Below, piece after piece: positions 1 to 8,279 of a stretch of DNA of 64,000 nt; positions within the stretch are counted from its first letter, which is position 1; each line of letters starts with the position of its first letter. The notes beneath the pieces were generated by a model. It was not told where the DNA came from. It worked only from the letters and a program-made list of their open reading frames with translations, and searched no databases. This stretch comes from Anaerolineae bacterium. Its GTDB lineage: Bacteria; Chloroflexota; Anaerolineae; Aggregatilineales; Phototrophicaceae. The stretch covers positions 24,008-88,007 of the forward strand of contig JALHNB010000008.1 of assembly GCA_022843745.1 (NCBI GenBank). Reading direction: 5' to 3'. A program made the translations under genes and the position numbers.

Positions 1-1332
1 GGAATTCGCGAGGGATTGGCGCACACCGCCGACTGCACCGCCAAGTCGTCCGGTAAATTTTTCATAGGTACGCGGGGTAGCGATTTCATAAATCAGCGCC
101 TTTTCGCCAAGCTCTGGATAAACACGCCGTGCGAGGCGCACCAACTGATCGCCGATTGCTTGCTTCGCAGCCAGATAATCGGTCACTTTACGCCAGGGTT
201 CAAGCTCGCAGTGGGTCGAGATCATCACAGCGCGGTATCCGGCGGGAGCGCTGTCGGTATCGCCGGGGGCAGATACTGAAATAAACATATTATTGCCATT
301 GCCAAGGGGCTGAGAATAATCCTGAAAAAGCTGATGATGTGTAAATGCTTGTCCGGCGATTTCGTTTTCCGGCACACCCAGGAAAACGACGATGGCGCTG
401 CCCTGCGCGTCCTGATCGCATTCGAGATACGGTTTTAGAGCATGTTGCACGGCGGCAGGGGAAATTTGCGCGGTCAGGGCAGCGGGAATCGCGCTGACGA
501 CGTGCGCCGCCTGGAAATCGCCACGCTGGGTGTGTATCGTAAAATCACCTTTGCGGCCTTCGATGCGTTCGACACAGCAAGCAACTCGAATTTCGCCACC
601 TAACGCACGATAACGGGCATTAAATCGCTCCCAGAATCCGCGCATCCCGCCCTGGTGACGGCTGAGGCCAGCCCCGCGAATGGTGATACCTAACGCAGCA
701 TTAATTAAAGGCGCATCGTCAATGGTGCTGTGTACCGTGTCCTCAATCAGCATCGATAGCAGCGCGACGAGTGGCTTGTCATCGCGCAAGCCGAACCAGC
801 GCAGCGCATCGCCCATCGTCCAGTTGATATAGCGTACCAGCGGCAAATCTGCCGGTTTTATTGCATGGGCAGCGGCAAAAATATCGCTCGGATTCCGCAT
901 CGGCAGCTTGATTCCGCGCCGACTCGCCTGCCAGAAAACGTCCGCTAGCTTATCTAAAAATTTCCACAATGCCTGATGTGCGGGTGAGTCGCCAAGTGCT
1001 TTCAGCCTTTCAGCCGACCAACGAGCGTGGTCGCGATGGAGCGTGACTTTGCGATCTGGCAACCAGGCGACATATCCCGGCAGCGCCTCGCCCTGTATGG
1101 GTGGCATTCCGATGCTTTCGAGCAATTCACCGCCCACTCCACCAGGCTCAAAATCGACCAGGGTCGTCGCACCAACATCGAAGCTGAATCCCCGGCGACG
1201 GTAATACCCGGCACAACCGCCCGTATGACTGTGTGATTCAAAAATAATGATCGAAAGCCCCTGCGCTTGCAGACGGGCTGCTGTACTCATCCCCGCGATC
1301 CCCGCCCCTATGACTGCCACATCAAACATCAT
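1..1332 (-). CDS. Phytoene desaturase/carotenoid isomerase-like FAD oxidoreductase, 3' end cut by window edge
   Basis: Reading the minus strand from ATG at 1332 gives 444 codons with no stop before the left edge, so the C-terminus lies outside. The N-terminus MMFDVAVIGAGIAGMSTAAR is a Rossmann FAD-binding GxGxxG motif, followed by FESHSHTGGCAGYYRRRGFS, the second dinucleotide-binding block of CrtI/CrtD/CrtH proteins. The last residues in view include FTGRLGGAVGG, the usual C-terminal FAD-contact signature of this family, so little is missing. Such enzymes desaturate or isomerise carotenoids, or act on related polyprenoids; the substrate cannot be told here. The start has two adjacent ATG codons (1332 and 1329) with AGAGGGG just upstream. 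A good sigma70-type promoter on the same strand lies about 50 bases upstream. It is transcribed divergently from rpoC. Confidence 0.88.
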   Translation of the reverse strand, partial: MMFDVAVIGAGIAGMSTAARLQAQGLSIIIFESHSHTGGCAGYYRRRGFSFDVGATTLVDFEPGGVGGELLESIGMPPIQGEALPGYVAWLPDRKVTLHRDHARWSAERLKALGDSPAHQALWKFLDKLADVFWQASRRGIKLPMRNPSDIFAAAHAIKPADLPLVRYINWTMGDALRWFGLRDDKPLVALLSMLIEDTVHSTIDDAPLINAALGITIRGAGLSRHQGGMRGFWERFNARYRALGGEIRVACCVERIEGRKGDFTIHTQRGDFQAAHVVSAIPAALTAQISPAAVQHALKPYLECDQDAQGSAIVVFLGVPENEIAGQAFTHHQLFQDYSQPLGNGNNMFISVSAPGDTDSAPAGYRAVMISTHCELEPWRKVTDYLAAKQAIGDQLVRLARRVYPELGEKALIYEIATPRTYEKFTGRLGGAVGGVRQSLANS

Positions 1333-1380
1333 CCCCTCTTTCGATTGTGACTTTCAGAACTAATTGAAACATCTAAATAA

Positions 1381-1409
1381 ACTATATGATTTAAATGAGA
1401 AACTGACAA
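1381..1409 (-). promoter_or_regulatory. Sigma70-type promoter for the FAD oxidoreductase
   Basis: On the minus strand, TTGTCA (1409-1404) and TATAGT (1386-1381) are 17 bases apart, one mismatch from consensus in each box. The predicted start lies about 40 bases before the ATG at 1332. Confidence 0.7.
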
Positions 1410-1479
1410 GCCAAATGACGTGCCTACCCCTGGCTTTTGGGGGCTGAACCACTTGCTTGTTGGGGGTCAAACGTCCTGC

Positions 1480-1508
1480 TTGACAGAATTTTTAAGGAGC
1501 GTTATGAT
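1480..1508 (+). promoter_or_regulatory. rpoC promoter P1, near-consensus sigma70
   Basis: TTGACA (1480-1485), a 17-base spacer, then TATGAT (1503-1508): a perfect -35 and a one-mismatch -10, oriented toward rpoC. Confidence 0.8.
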
Positions 1509-1564
1509 TTGAGAAATGTGAGTGAAACCATTTCACGAACATACATTGAAAAGATCGCTACCCC

Positions 1565-1593
1565 TTGACAAAATATGTCCAATCGGATATATT
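1565..1593 (+). promoter_or_regulatory. rpoC promoter P2, near-consensus sigma70
   Basis: TTGACA (1565-1570), a 17-base spacer, then TATATT (1588-1593). It lies 85 bases downstream of P1 with the same orientation and spacing, so rpoC appears to have tandem promoters of its own. Confidence 0.78.
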
Positions 1594-1778
1594 TTATGGT
1601 CTATGGTCGCTCATACGCTCACTAAACGAATTTGCGGCATCAGAATTCATTCTGATAGCCTTTGTTTTGTTTAGGGGCTTTGCTGACTCCGCAACACACC
1701 AAGTAAACTGGTATCCTTTTAAAGAATTTGACCCGATAACATCGTGTATATTGTTTTAGCGCAGAGGAGAACACGCCC

Positions 1779-4700
1779 TTGGAAGCGAAAGATTTCAGCG
1801 CACTGCGCATCAGCCTGGCTTCACCTGAGCAGATTCTAACCTGGTCATACGGTGAAGTAACGAAGCCGGAGACGATCAACTACCGGCGTTTGCGGCCAGA
1901 AAAAGATGGCTTGTTTTGCGAAGCCATTTTTGGCCCCACGAAAGACTGGCAATGCTACTGCGGCAAGTATAAAAATGTCCGCTATCGGGGTATTGTCTGC
2001 GATAAATGCGGCGTCGAGGTCACACGCGCCTCTGTCCGGCGCGAACGCATGGGTCATATCGAACTAGCCGCGCCTGTCGCGCATGTCTGGTATACCCGCC
2101 GCGTCCCTAGCTATCTCGGTTTGCTGCTCGATGTGAGCCGCCGTAACCTGGATCGGGTGCTGTATTTCGCGCAGTACGTCATCACCCATGTCGATGAAGA
2201 AGCGCGTAACAAAGCTCTGGCACGTGTCGAAAAAGAAGTCAACCAGAAAGAAACCGTTTTGGGTGGCGACCTGGAAGAGCAAATGCAGTCGATTCGCCAG
2301 GAACGCGACACGGTTCTCGGTGGGTTTGATGAACGCGCCCGCGCCATTCACCAGCATTTTGACGATGAGCAGGCACGTCTCAGCGATCAATTGGTTCAGG
2401 AAGCGCAGATTGTCCAGCAGCGCGTCGAGGCATTGGTCGGCCAGACAACACCTTCCGACATCAATTTTGAGAGCGCCGATGCCGTTATCGCCGCTAAAGG
2501 TGAGCAAGTCACCAATGACCACATTTCACGCATTCAGGTGACGGTTAATTCGTACCTGAACGAAATTCAGCACGATCTTGATGTGCAGCGTGAACAGGAA
2601 ATCGCGAAGCTCGACCAGGAAGCCGAAAACGTAACCAGCGGTGCGGCACATACGCTGGAAGAACACAAATCGGAACTGGACACCCGCATGAGCCACGTCC
2701 GCCAGAACGCGGATAAGGCACGTTCGGAACTTCAGGATTTGAAAGTGCTGCAATTCCTGCCAGAGACGCGCTATCGCGAACTCAAGAGCCGTTATGGGCA
2801 GGTTTTCCAGGCGAACATGGGCGCTGAGGCTTTCTACGAAATCCTCAAAGGCATGGATCTGGAACGACTGGCAAAAGAGCTGTGGCATGAAGTCCGAAAC
2901 ACTCGCTCCAAGCAGCGCAAGAAAAAAGCCACCAAGCGTCTGCGTGTGGTCGAAAGCCTGCGTAAGAGCGCCAATCGTCCAGAATGGATGATTCTCACCG
3001 TCCTGCCGGTGATCCCGCCCGATCTGCGCCCGATGGTGCAGCTTGACGGTGGACGTTTCGCTACGAGCGATCTCAACGACCTGTATCGCCGCGTGATTAA
3101 CCGCAACAACCGCCTCAAGCGTCTACTTGAATTGGGTGCGCCGGATGTGATCGTCCGCAACGAAAAGCGTATGTTGCAGGAAGCTGTTGACAGCCTGATC
3201 GACAACAGCCAGCGCGGTAAGGCACTCAGCCGCCGGGGACGCCGCGAATTGAAATCTTTGAGCGATATGCTCAAGGGTAAGAAAGGCCGTTTCCGCCGCA
3301 ATCTGCTCGGCAAGCGTGTCGATTATTCTGGACGTTCGGTCATCGTTATCGGCCCGCGTCTGAAATTGCATCAGTGCGGCCTGCCTAAGACAATGGCGCT
3401 GGAACTCTATCGCCCATTTGTCATCAGCCGCCTCGTCAACCAGAATTACGCCAGCAACGTGAAGGGTGCCAAGCGCATCATCGAGCGTGAAAAGCCGGAA
3501 GTCTGGGAAGCGCTGGAAGAAGTTATCAAGGATCGTCCGGTACTGCTGAACCGCGCCCCTACCCTGCATCGTCTGGGTATCCAGGCCTTTGAGCCGCAGT
3601 TGGTCGAGGGCAAGGCGATTCAGATTCACCCGCTGGTCTGCTCGGCGTTCAACGCTGACTTTGACGGCGATCAAATGGCGGTTCACGTACCCCTGAGCGA
3701 TAAAGCCGTTCAGGAAGCGCGGGAGTTGATGCTCAGTACGAAGAACCTGCTCAAGCCTGCTGACGGTCAACCAGTGGTTGCACCGTCGAAAGACATGGTG
3801 TTGGGCATTTACTACCTGACGATGGATCCAACGGTAGAAATTATCGCGCGTCCTGATCGTGCCAATGATTTCCGTTCCATCGAAACCATTCACGACCCGG
3901 CGAATCGCGTCGGTATCGCTATGCGTACCAACGGCTACTACTATGCTCTCAACCGCGAACTTCCCAATATGGTCTTGTACACCGACCTGGTGGAAGAGAA
4001 CGAAGCCAGCGGCAAGAAAAAGATTCTCGAAAGCGCGATTGATCGCACCATCCGTGCAGTCATCGAAGGCGAAGTCGATTGCATGTTGGCTAACGCCTAC
4101 GAAATGAAGAAGTACCTGATAAAGAAGAAGCTTGTGGGTCAGCTTGAAATCGCTAACCTTCACGAGCGCCGCATGGTTGTGGATCTGGACGAGGTTGATT
4201 ATCTCTATGGACTCGGCCTGGTCAATCTGCACACACCGATTCTGTTGGGGAATTTCTACGATCATCGGACCGCACAGGATGAGCCGGAAATCACAACCGT
4301 AGGACGCGCGATTTTCAACCGTATTCTGCCGGACGAACTGCGCTTCCAGCAGCAGACTTTCGGCAAAAAGCAGTTGCAAACGCTGGTCGATCTCTGCTAT
4401 CGCAAAATCGGCCTGGACGAAACCACAGAAGTTGTGGATCAGATCAAGAATTACGGCTTCCGCTATGCAACCGTTTCCGGCACGACTGTCGCGGTCTCTG
4501 ACCTGACAATCCCGACGGAACGTGCGAATATCCTGGCGGCTGCGGAGAGTATTGTTGAACGCGCAGATCGTGACTTCCGTCGCGGTTTGCTGACCGAAGA
4601 AGAACGTTACCAGATCACGATTGACGAATGGAACAGCGCGAAGGACAAGCTGCAAGACCTGATCCGTGACACGCTCGATCCATACGGCCCAATTGCGATT

Positions 4701-6374
4701 ATGGCGATCTCTGGCTCGACCAAAGGTGGTTTCGGCCCGATCACCCAGCTTGCGGGTATGCGCGGTCTGATGGCCGATCCTTCGGGACGAATCATCGACC
4801 TGCCGATCCGCAGTCATTTCCGCGAGGGATTGACCGCGCTGGAATACTTCATCTCGACGCATGGTGCGCGTAAAGGTCTCGCTGACACGGCGCTGCGTAC
4901 TGCGGATGCCGGGTATCTCACCCGCCGTCTGGTCGATGTCGCTCAGGATGTGATCGTAAATCGTACCGACTGCGGCACCCATGTGGGTCTGCTCATTCGG
5001 CGCGATGAAGATGTCGCCGGACAAAATCTGTATGAGCGAATTGTTGGTCGCGCTGTGGCTACCGATATCTTTGACCCAGAAACGAACGAATTGATCGTCG
5101 CCCGCAACGGCATGATCGACGAAGAAGTAGGCGAGGCCATCCAGAACAGCAGCATTCCATCCGTGTATGTCCGCAGCCCGATGACATGCGCCCTGATGCA
5201 CGGCATTTGCGCACTCTGCTATGGTCGTGACCTGGGTCGTGGTGAAATGGTCGAAATCGGCGCAGCAGTCGGTATCGTCGCAGCCCAGTCCATCGGTGAG
5301 CCAGGGACGCAGCTAACACTCCGTACCTTCCACACAGGTGGTACGGCCCAGGCCAGCGGTGACATCACCAGCGGTTTGCCGCGTGTTGAGGAGCTTTTCG
5401 AAGCGCGGAAGAAGCCAAAGGGTGAAGCGGTCATTGTCGATATTGGCGGCATCCTGCGCCTGACCAAACGCGATGGAATCCGCATCGCGACGGTCATCGA
5501 CAGCGAAGTCGTTAACGAAGAACATGAAATCCCGATTGGCTGGGATGTCAAAGTCGAAGACGAGCAGCAGATCAAACAGGGTGATGTGATTATCCAATCG
5601 CCTGAAGGGGATCGCGGCATCGTCGCCAAGATGAACGGCATTGTCCACCTTGAAGGCCATATGCTGTACATTCGGTACGAACACCGCCAGGAGATGGAAT
5701 ATGATATTCCGTCGAGCGCACGGCTCATGCCGGAAGTATTCGATGGTGCAACGGTTTATGCGGGTCAACAACTGACCGAAGGCGCGAAAAACCCGCACCG
5801 AATCCTGCGTATTCTGGGTGCAGAGGCCACACAGGTCTATCTGCTCACCGAAGTGCAGAAAGTTTATCGTAACCAGGGCGTGAACATCGCGGATAAGCAT
5901 TTTGAAGTGATGATCCGTAAGATGCTCTCGAAGGTACAGATTACCAAGAGTGGTGACAGCCCACTGCTGCCGGGTGAGTTGATCGACAAGCTCAAGCTGC
6001 TCGACCTCAACGAAAAGTTGCTGGCTGAAGGCAAAGACCCGGCTGCGGGCGCACCAGTGCTGCTCGGCATCACGAAAGCCGCGTTGAATACCGACAGCTT
6101 CCTTTCGGCGGCAAGCTTCCAGCACACGATTAAGGTGTTGGCAGGCGCTGCGATTGAGGGCAAGGTCGATAATCTCTACGGCCTGAAAGAGAACGTCATC
6201 ATCGGTAAGCTGATCCCGGCAGGTCGTGGCTTCCACACCTATCAGGATCGCGAGTTGATTGCGCCGAACGCAACGCTTGAAATGCAGGGTGCGCTTGACC
6301 AGACGAACGAAGAAAACTTCGATGACTCGGATGATTTCGACAACATCGAGGACAGCCTGAACATCAACGCTTAA
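1779..6374 (+). CDS. rpoC: DNA-directed RNA polymerase subunit beta'
   Basis: Catalytic largest subunit of RNA polymerase, 1531 residues (E. coli about 1407). The start is TTG at 1779 with AGAGGAG nine bases upstream. The N-terminal zinc finger has Cys59, Cys61, Cys74 and Cys77. The Mg-binding NADFDGDQM block begins at residue 625, and the second zinc cluster (CGTHVG and [14 protein letters not shown]) is near residues 1065-1150. Between about residues 140 and 370 there is a highly charged, Gln/Glu-rich, probably coiled-coil insertion, the same general place where Thermus beta' carries a large insert. The gene normally follows rpoB; here the upstream neighbour is a divergent carotenoid-type gene, so rpoC is transcribed alone from two promoters. 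A strong hairpin terminator follows at 6401. Confidence 0.98.
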   Translation: MEAKDFSALRISLASPEQILTWSYGEVTKPETINYRRLRPEKDGLFCEAIFGPTKDWQCYCGKYKNVRYRGIVCDKCGVEVTRASVRRERMGHIELAAPVAHVWYTRRVPSYLGLLLDVSRRNLDRVLYFAQYVITHVDEEARNKALARVEKEVNQKETVLGGDLEEQMQSIRQERDTVLGGFDERARAIHQHFDDEQARLSDQLVQEAQIVQQRVEALVGQTTPSDINFESADAVIAAKGEQVTNDHISRIQVTVNSYLNEIQHDLDVQREQEIAKLDQEAENVTSGAAHTLEEHKSELDTRMSHVRQNADKARSELQDLKVLQFLPETRYRELKSRYGQVFQANMGAEAFYEILKGMDLERLAKELWHEVRNTRSKQRKKKATKRLRVVESLRKSANRPEWMILTVLPVIPPDLRPMVQLDGGRFATSDLNDLYRRVINRNNRLKRLLELGAPDVIVRNEKRMLQEAVDSLIDNSQRGKALSRRGRRELKSLSDMLKGKKGRFRRNLLGKRVDYSGRSVIVIGPRLKLHQCGLPKTMALELYRPFVISRLVNQNYASNVKGAKRIIEREKPEVWEALEEVIKDRPVLLNRAPTLHRLGIQAFEPQLVEGKAIQIHPLVCSAFNADFDGDQMAVHVPLSDKAVQEARELMLSTKNLLKPADGQPVVAPSKDMVLGIYYLTMDPTVEIIARPDRANDFRSIETIHDPANRVGIAMRTNGYYYALNRELPNMVLYTDLVEENEASGKKKILESAIDRTIRAVIEGEVDCMLANAYEMKKYLIKKKLVGQLEIANLHERRMVVDLDEVDYLYGLGLVNLHTPILLGNFYDHRTAQDEPEITTVGRAIFNRILPDELRFQQQTFGKKQLQTLVDLCYRKIGLDETTEVVDQIKNYGFRYATVSGTTVAVSDLTIPTERANILAAAESIVERADRDFRRGLLTEEERYQITIDEWNSAKDKLQDLIRDTLDPYGPIAIMAISGSTKGGFGPITQLAGMRGLMADPSGRIIDLPIRSHFREGLTALEYFISTHGARKGLADTALRTADAGYLTRRLVDVAQDVIVNRTDCGTHVGLLIRRDEDVAGQNLYERIVGRAVATDIFDPETNELIVARNGMIDEEVGEAIQNSSIPSVYVRSPMTCALMHGICALCYGRDLGRGEMVEIGAAVGIVAAQSIGEPGTQLTLRTFHTGGTAQASGDITSGLPRVEELFEARKKPKGEAVIVDIGGILRLTKRDGIRIATVIDSEVVNEEHEIPIGWDVKVEDEQQIKQGDVIIQSPEGDRGIVAKMNGIVHLEGHMLYIRYEHRQEMEYDIPSSARLMPEVFDGATVYAGQQLTEGAKNPHRILRILGAEATQVYLLTEVQKVYRNQGVNIADKHFEVMIRKMLSKVQITKSGDSPLLPGELIDKLKLLDLNEKLLAEGKDPAAGAPVLLGITKAALNTDSFLSAASFQHTIKVLAGAAIEGKVDNLYGLKENVIIGKLIPAGRGFHTYQDRELIAPNATLEMQGALDQTNEENFDDSDDFDNIEDSLNINA

Positions 6375-6400
6375 GGCCGTTCCCAAGCGATAGAAACGGT

Positions 6401-6436
6401 AAAGGGTGCCAGAATTTGGCACCCTTTATTATTTTG
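6401..6436. terminator. Bidirectional intrinsic terminator after rpoC
   Basis: AAAGGGTGCCA (6401-6411), a 5-base loop, then TGGCACCCTTT (6417-6427): an 11-bp perfect stem followed by a T-rich tract. The A-run on the left arm lets it also serve the convergent gene ending at 6468. Confidence 0.88.
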
Positions 6437-6467
6437 TGATGCAAGCAGCTATTTTAGCTACGCTGCC

Positions 6468-8111
6468 TCAGTCATACTTATCGAGCTGCACATCGGGACG
6501 AACCGCGTCATAGAGCATCCAGTAGAGGGGACGTTCAGATGGTTGCAGCGGCGTAATCAGGCTGTAGGCAGTGCGCTCGTCGCGGTTATCAACCATCCCC
6601 GGCAGAATACCCCAGTTGAGATTCCACAGGAACATCGGGCCGATATAATCTGAAGACAGGCCGATTTCAAAGGCACGTATCGTGTAATTCGCCTGCGCCC
6701 ATTTGTCATTGTAGGTCATCCATTCTTCAGGTGCGTCACCCGGTAAACCATCCCAGGTTGCCCATCCAAATTCCGTCACCCATAAATCACTCTCGCTGTG
6801 ATTATTATTGACCATAATCTGGCGATATTCATCCATTGTGTCGGCGAAGAAGAAATGCGGATCGTCATCCCATCCCTGCCCATCAACGGCATTGCAGCAT
6901 TTAACATCCGGGGGATTGCCCCAACCGTAAGGATGAATACCAACCATCACGTCAGAATAACGCCCCAGACCCGCATCATACATTTGCTGGAGATAGGTAC
7001 GATCATCAACGGAAAAATCGCTGGTGCTCGTTGGCGCAAGTCCACCTGTGACGATAATCATCGGCTCGGAGCGTGGTTTAAGCGCGTCTACCAGCATCGC
7101 ATCGGAATAAGCACGGATGGCATCGTGCGCCGGGGCAAAATAGCGCATATATGAAGCGCCATTCAGAGGCTGTCCCTGCCATTCCCGCTGTAAATTCGAC
7201 TCGTTCCAGACTTCCACAGCGTCAATCGCATCGCCATATTCGCCCAGCATCAACCCAAGAAACCGGACAAGTGCCTGCGGGTCATCCGGCGGGCCAGCTT
7301 CAGCCTGATTAGACCTCGCCCAGGCTGGCGCTTTGGCGATGCTCACCAAAACCTTGATTCCGAGTTGGTCGAGGCTTTCGATATAAAGTTCCTGACGGCG
7401 GAAATCCTGACTAATTTCATCGGCGCTGTTCGGCTGCAACAGACTCCAGTCAATCTGGATTTTCACCCAGCCGACATGCAGTTGATCGCTGCCAACACGC
7501 CGCAAAACCTCATTCCAATCGTTCTGGTCGAGCAGCGAATGTACCTGAATGCCAAATTTGGAAATATCCAGCCCTGGCAGCGCGGTTGGCTGCACTCCGC
7601 TTGCAGTCGGAGGCGGCTCAGTAGGCTGCGGTGGCTGCTGAGTAGCCTGCTCAGATGTGGGTTCGCCCGTTGGAGATGGCGGCCCATCGGTGGGTGTCTG
7701 CGTAGGTCGCGGGGTAAAAGTTGGCGGCGGCGTATAGCCAGGGCCAACGACTGCGCCCATAAATGTCACCGTCACCTCTGGATTTTCCGGCGTGATAATC
7801 ACTGTCGAACGATCCGTGACCGGGGTGTCCGTCGATTCCGAAGCTGCCGAATTATTCACTTCAGCAGTGGCAGAGTCGGTTGGGTTACTCGCCTCGACAG
7901 TGACAGAATCAGTCGGACTGCTCACCTCATCAGTGCTGGAATCGGCGAGATCGCTGACAGTCGGGATCACCGTGCTGGTTTCCGTAGGTGGCGCATCATG
8001 CGTCGGTGTCACGTAAACAGGAATCGGCGTTTGCGGGATACAAGCGCCCAACAAAACGATCAAAAATAATATTTGTCGAAGGTGCGTTTTCGTCGTTTTC
8101 ATGCACGGCAT
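6468..8111 (-). CDS. Lipoprotein with TIM-barrel glycoside hydrolase-like domain
   Basis: The precursor has a lipoprotein signal peptide ending in lipobox LLGAC (Cys near residue 24), so it should be anchored outside the membrane. Residues 25-180 are a Ser/Thr/Pro-rich linker typical of surface proteins. The rest (about 180-547) reads as a (beta/alpha)8 clan GH-A-like hydrolase: VEVWNESN holds the Asn-Glu acid/base pair and WVTEFGWATW holds the candidate nucleophile Glu. The pattern resembles GH39/GH5-type proteins, but family and substrate are not certain. A second possible start is the ATG nine bases in (8102), which gives a more usual MKTTKTH beginning; neither has a clear ribosome site. 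It is convergent with rpoC and shares its terminator. Confidence 0.8.
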   Translation of the reverse strand: MPCMKTTKTHLRQILFLIVLLGACIPQTPIPVYVTPTHDAPPTETSTVIPTVSDLADSSTDEVSSPTDSVTVEASNPTDSATAEVNNSAASESTDTPVTDRSTVIITPENPEVTVTFMGAVVGPGYTPPPTFTPRPTQTPTDGPPSPTGEPTSEQATQQPPQPTEPPPTASGVQPTALPGLDISKFGIQVHSLLDQNDWNEVLRRVGSDQLHVGWVKIQIDWSLLQPNSADEISQDFRRQELYIESLDQLGIKVLVSIAKAPAWARSNQAEAGPPDDPQALVRFLGLMLGEYGDAIDAVEVWNESNLQREWQGQPLNGASYMRYFAPAHDAIRAYSDAMLVDALKPRSEPMIIVTGGLAPTSTSDFSVDDRTYLQQMYDAGLGRYSDVMVGIHPYGWGNPPDVKCCNAVDGQGWDDDPHFFFADTMDEYRQIMVNNNHSESDLWVTEFGWATWDGLPGDAPEEWMTYNDKWAQANYTIRAFEIGLSSDYIGPMFLWNLNWGILPGMVDNRDERTAYSLITPLQPSERPLYWMLYDAVRPDVQLDKYD

Positions 8112-8145
8112 ACTACCACACTCAGGCGGAGCTTGCTATACAACG

Positions 8146-8174
8146 TTGGTGAAGCGTGGGGGTTGTGGTATAAT
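8146..8174 (+). promoter_or_regulatory. gyrA promoter P1 with extended -10
   Basis: TTGGTG (8146-8151), 17 bases, then a consensus TATAAT (8169-8174) preceded by TG one base upstream (extended -10). It points to gyrA, whose start is 106 bases downstream. Confidence 0.7.
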
Positions 8175-8181
8175 AAGAACA

Positions 8182-8216
8182 GGTGTTCAACTATTTGACA
8201 AATCAACTTGAACACC
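8182..8216. promoter_or_regulatory. Palindromic operator-like element in the gyrA promoter region
   Basis: GGTGTTCAA (8182-8190) is matched by its exact reverse complement TTGAACACC (8208-8216). The interior contains a smaller palindrome, ATTTG-A-CAAAT, near the centre. The element sits just downstream of P1 and covers the -35 and most of the spacer of P2, as expected for a repressor site. It could alternatively fold as an RNA hairpin in the P1 transcript. Confidence 0.6.
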
Positions 8217-8224
8217 CCTAGAAT
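8195..8224 (+). promoter_or_regulatory. gyrA promoter P2, inside the palindrome
   Basis: TTGACA (8195-8200), 18 bases, then TAGAAT (8219-8224). The -35 box lies in the middle of the palindrome at 8182-8216. Confidence 0.55.
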
Positions 8225-8279
8225 AGCCAAACGCACGATTTATTTACGAATAATCAGATAGACATCACAGGAAATTTGC

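Larger units (their letters stand above)
1333..1778. other. Divergent intergenic region with three promoters
   Basis: This 446-base gap separates the carotenoid-type oxidoreductase from rpoC. It holds one promoter reading left and two reading right, listed separately. I see no convincing gene: a 64-codon frame at 1565-1759 begins on the -35 hexamer of the second rightward promoter. The rpoC leader would be roughly 180-265 nt long, enough for a regulatory 5' region, but I found no strong hairpin followed by T residues in it. Confidence 0.7.

Noticed and set aside
1728-1752. A third possible rpoC promoter (TTGACC...TATATT)
   Set aside because: The spacer is only 13 bases, too short for a working sigma70 promoter.
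1565-1759. A 64-codon frame upstream of rpoC, possible leader peptide
   Set aside because: Its start codon lies on the -35 box of a promoter and there is no Shine-Dalgarno sequence; the peptide has no informative composition.
3123-5201. A 692-codon open frame antisense to rpoC
   Set aside because: It lies wholly within a clearly coding rpoC with all signature motifs. Long antisense frames of this kind come from codon bias, and the translation matches no family.
5313-6422. A 369-codon frame antisense to the end of rpoC
   Set aside because: It overlaps real rpoC code and the terminator hairpin, has no ribosome site and shows no recognisable motif.
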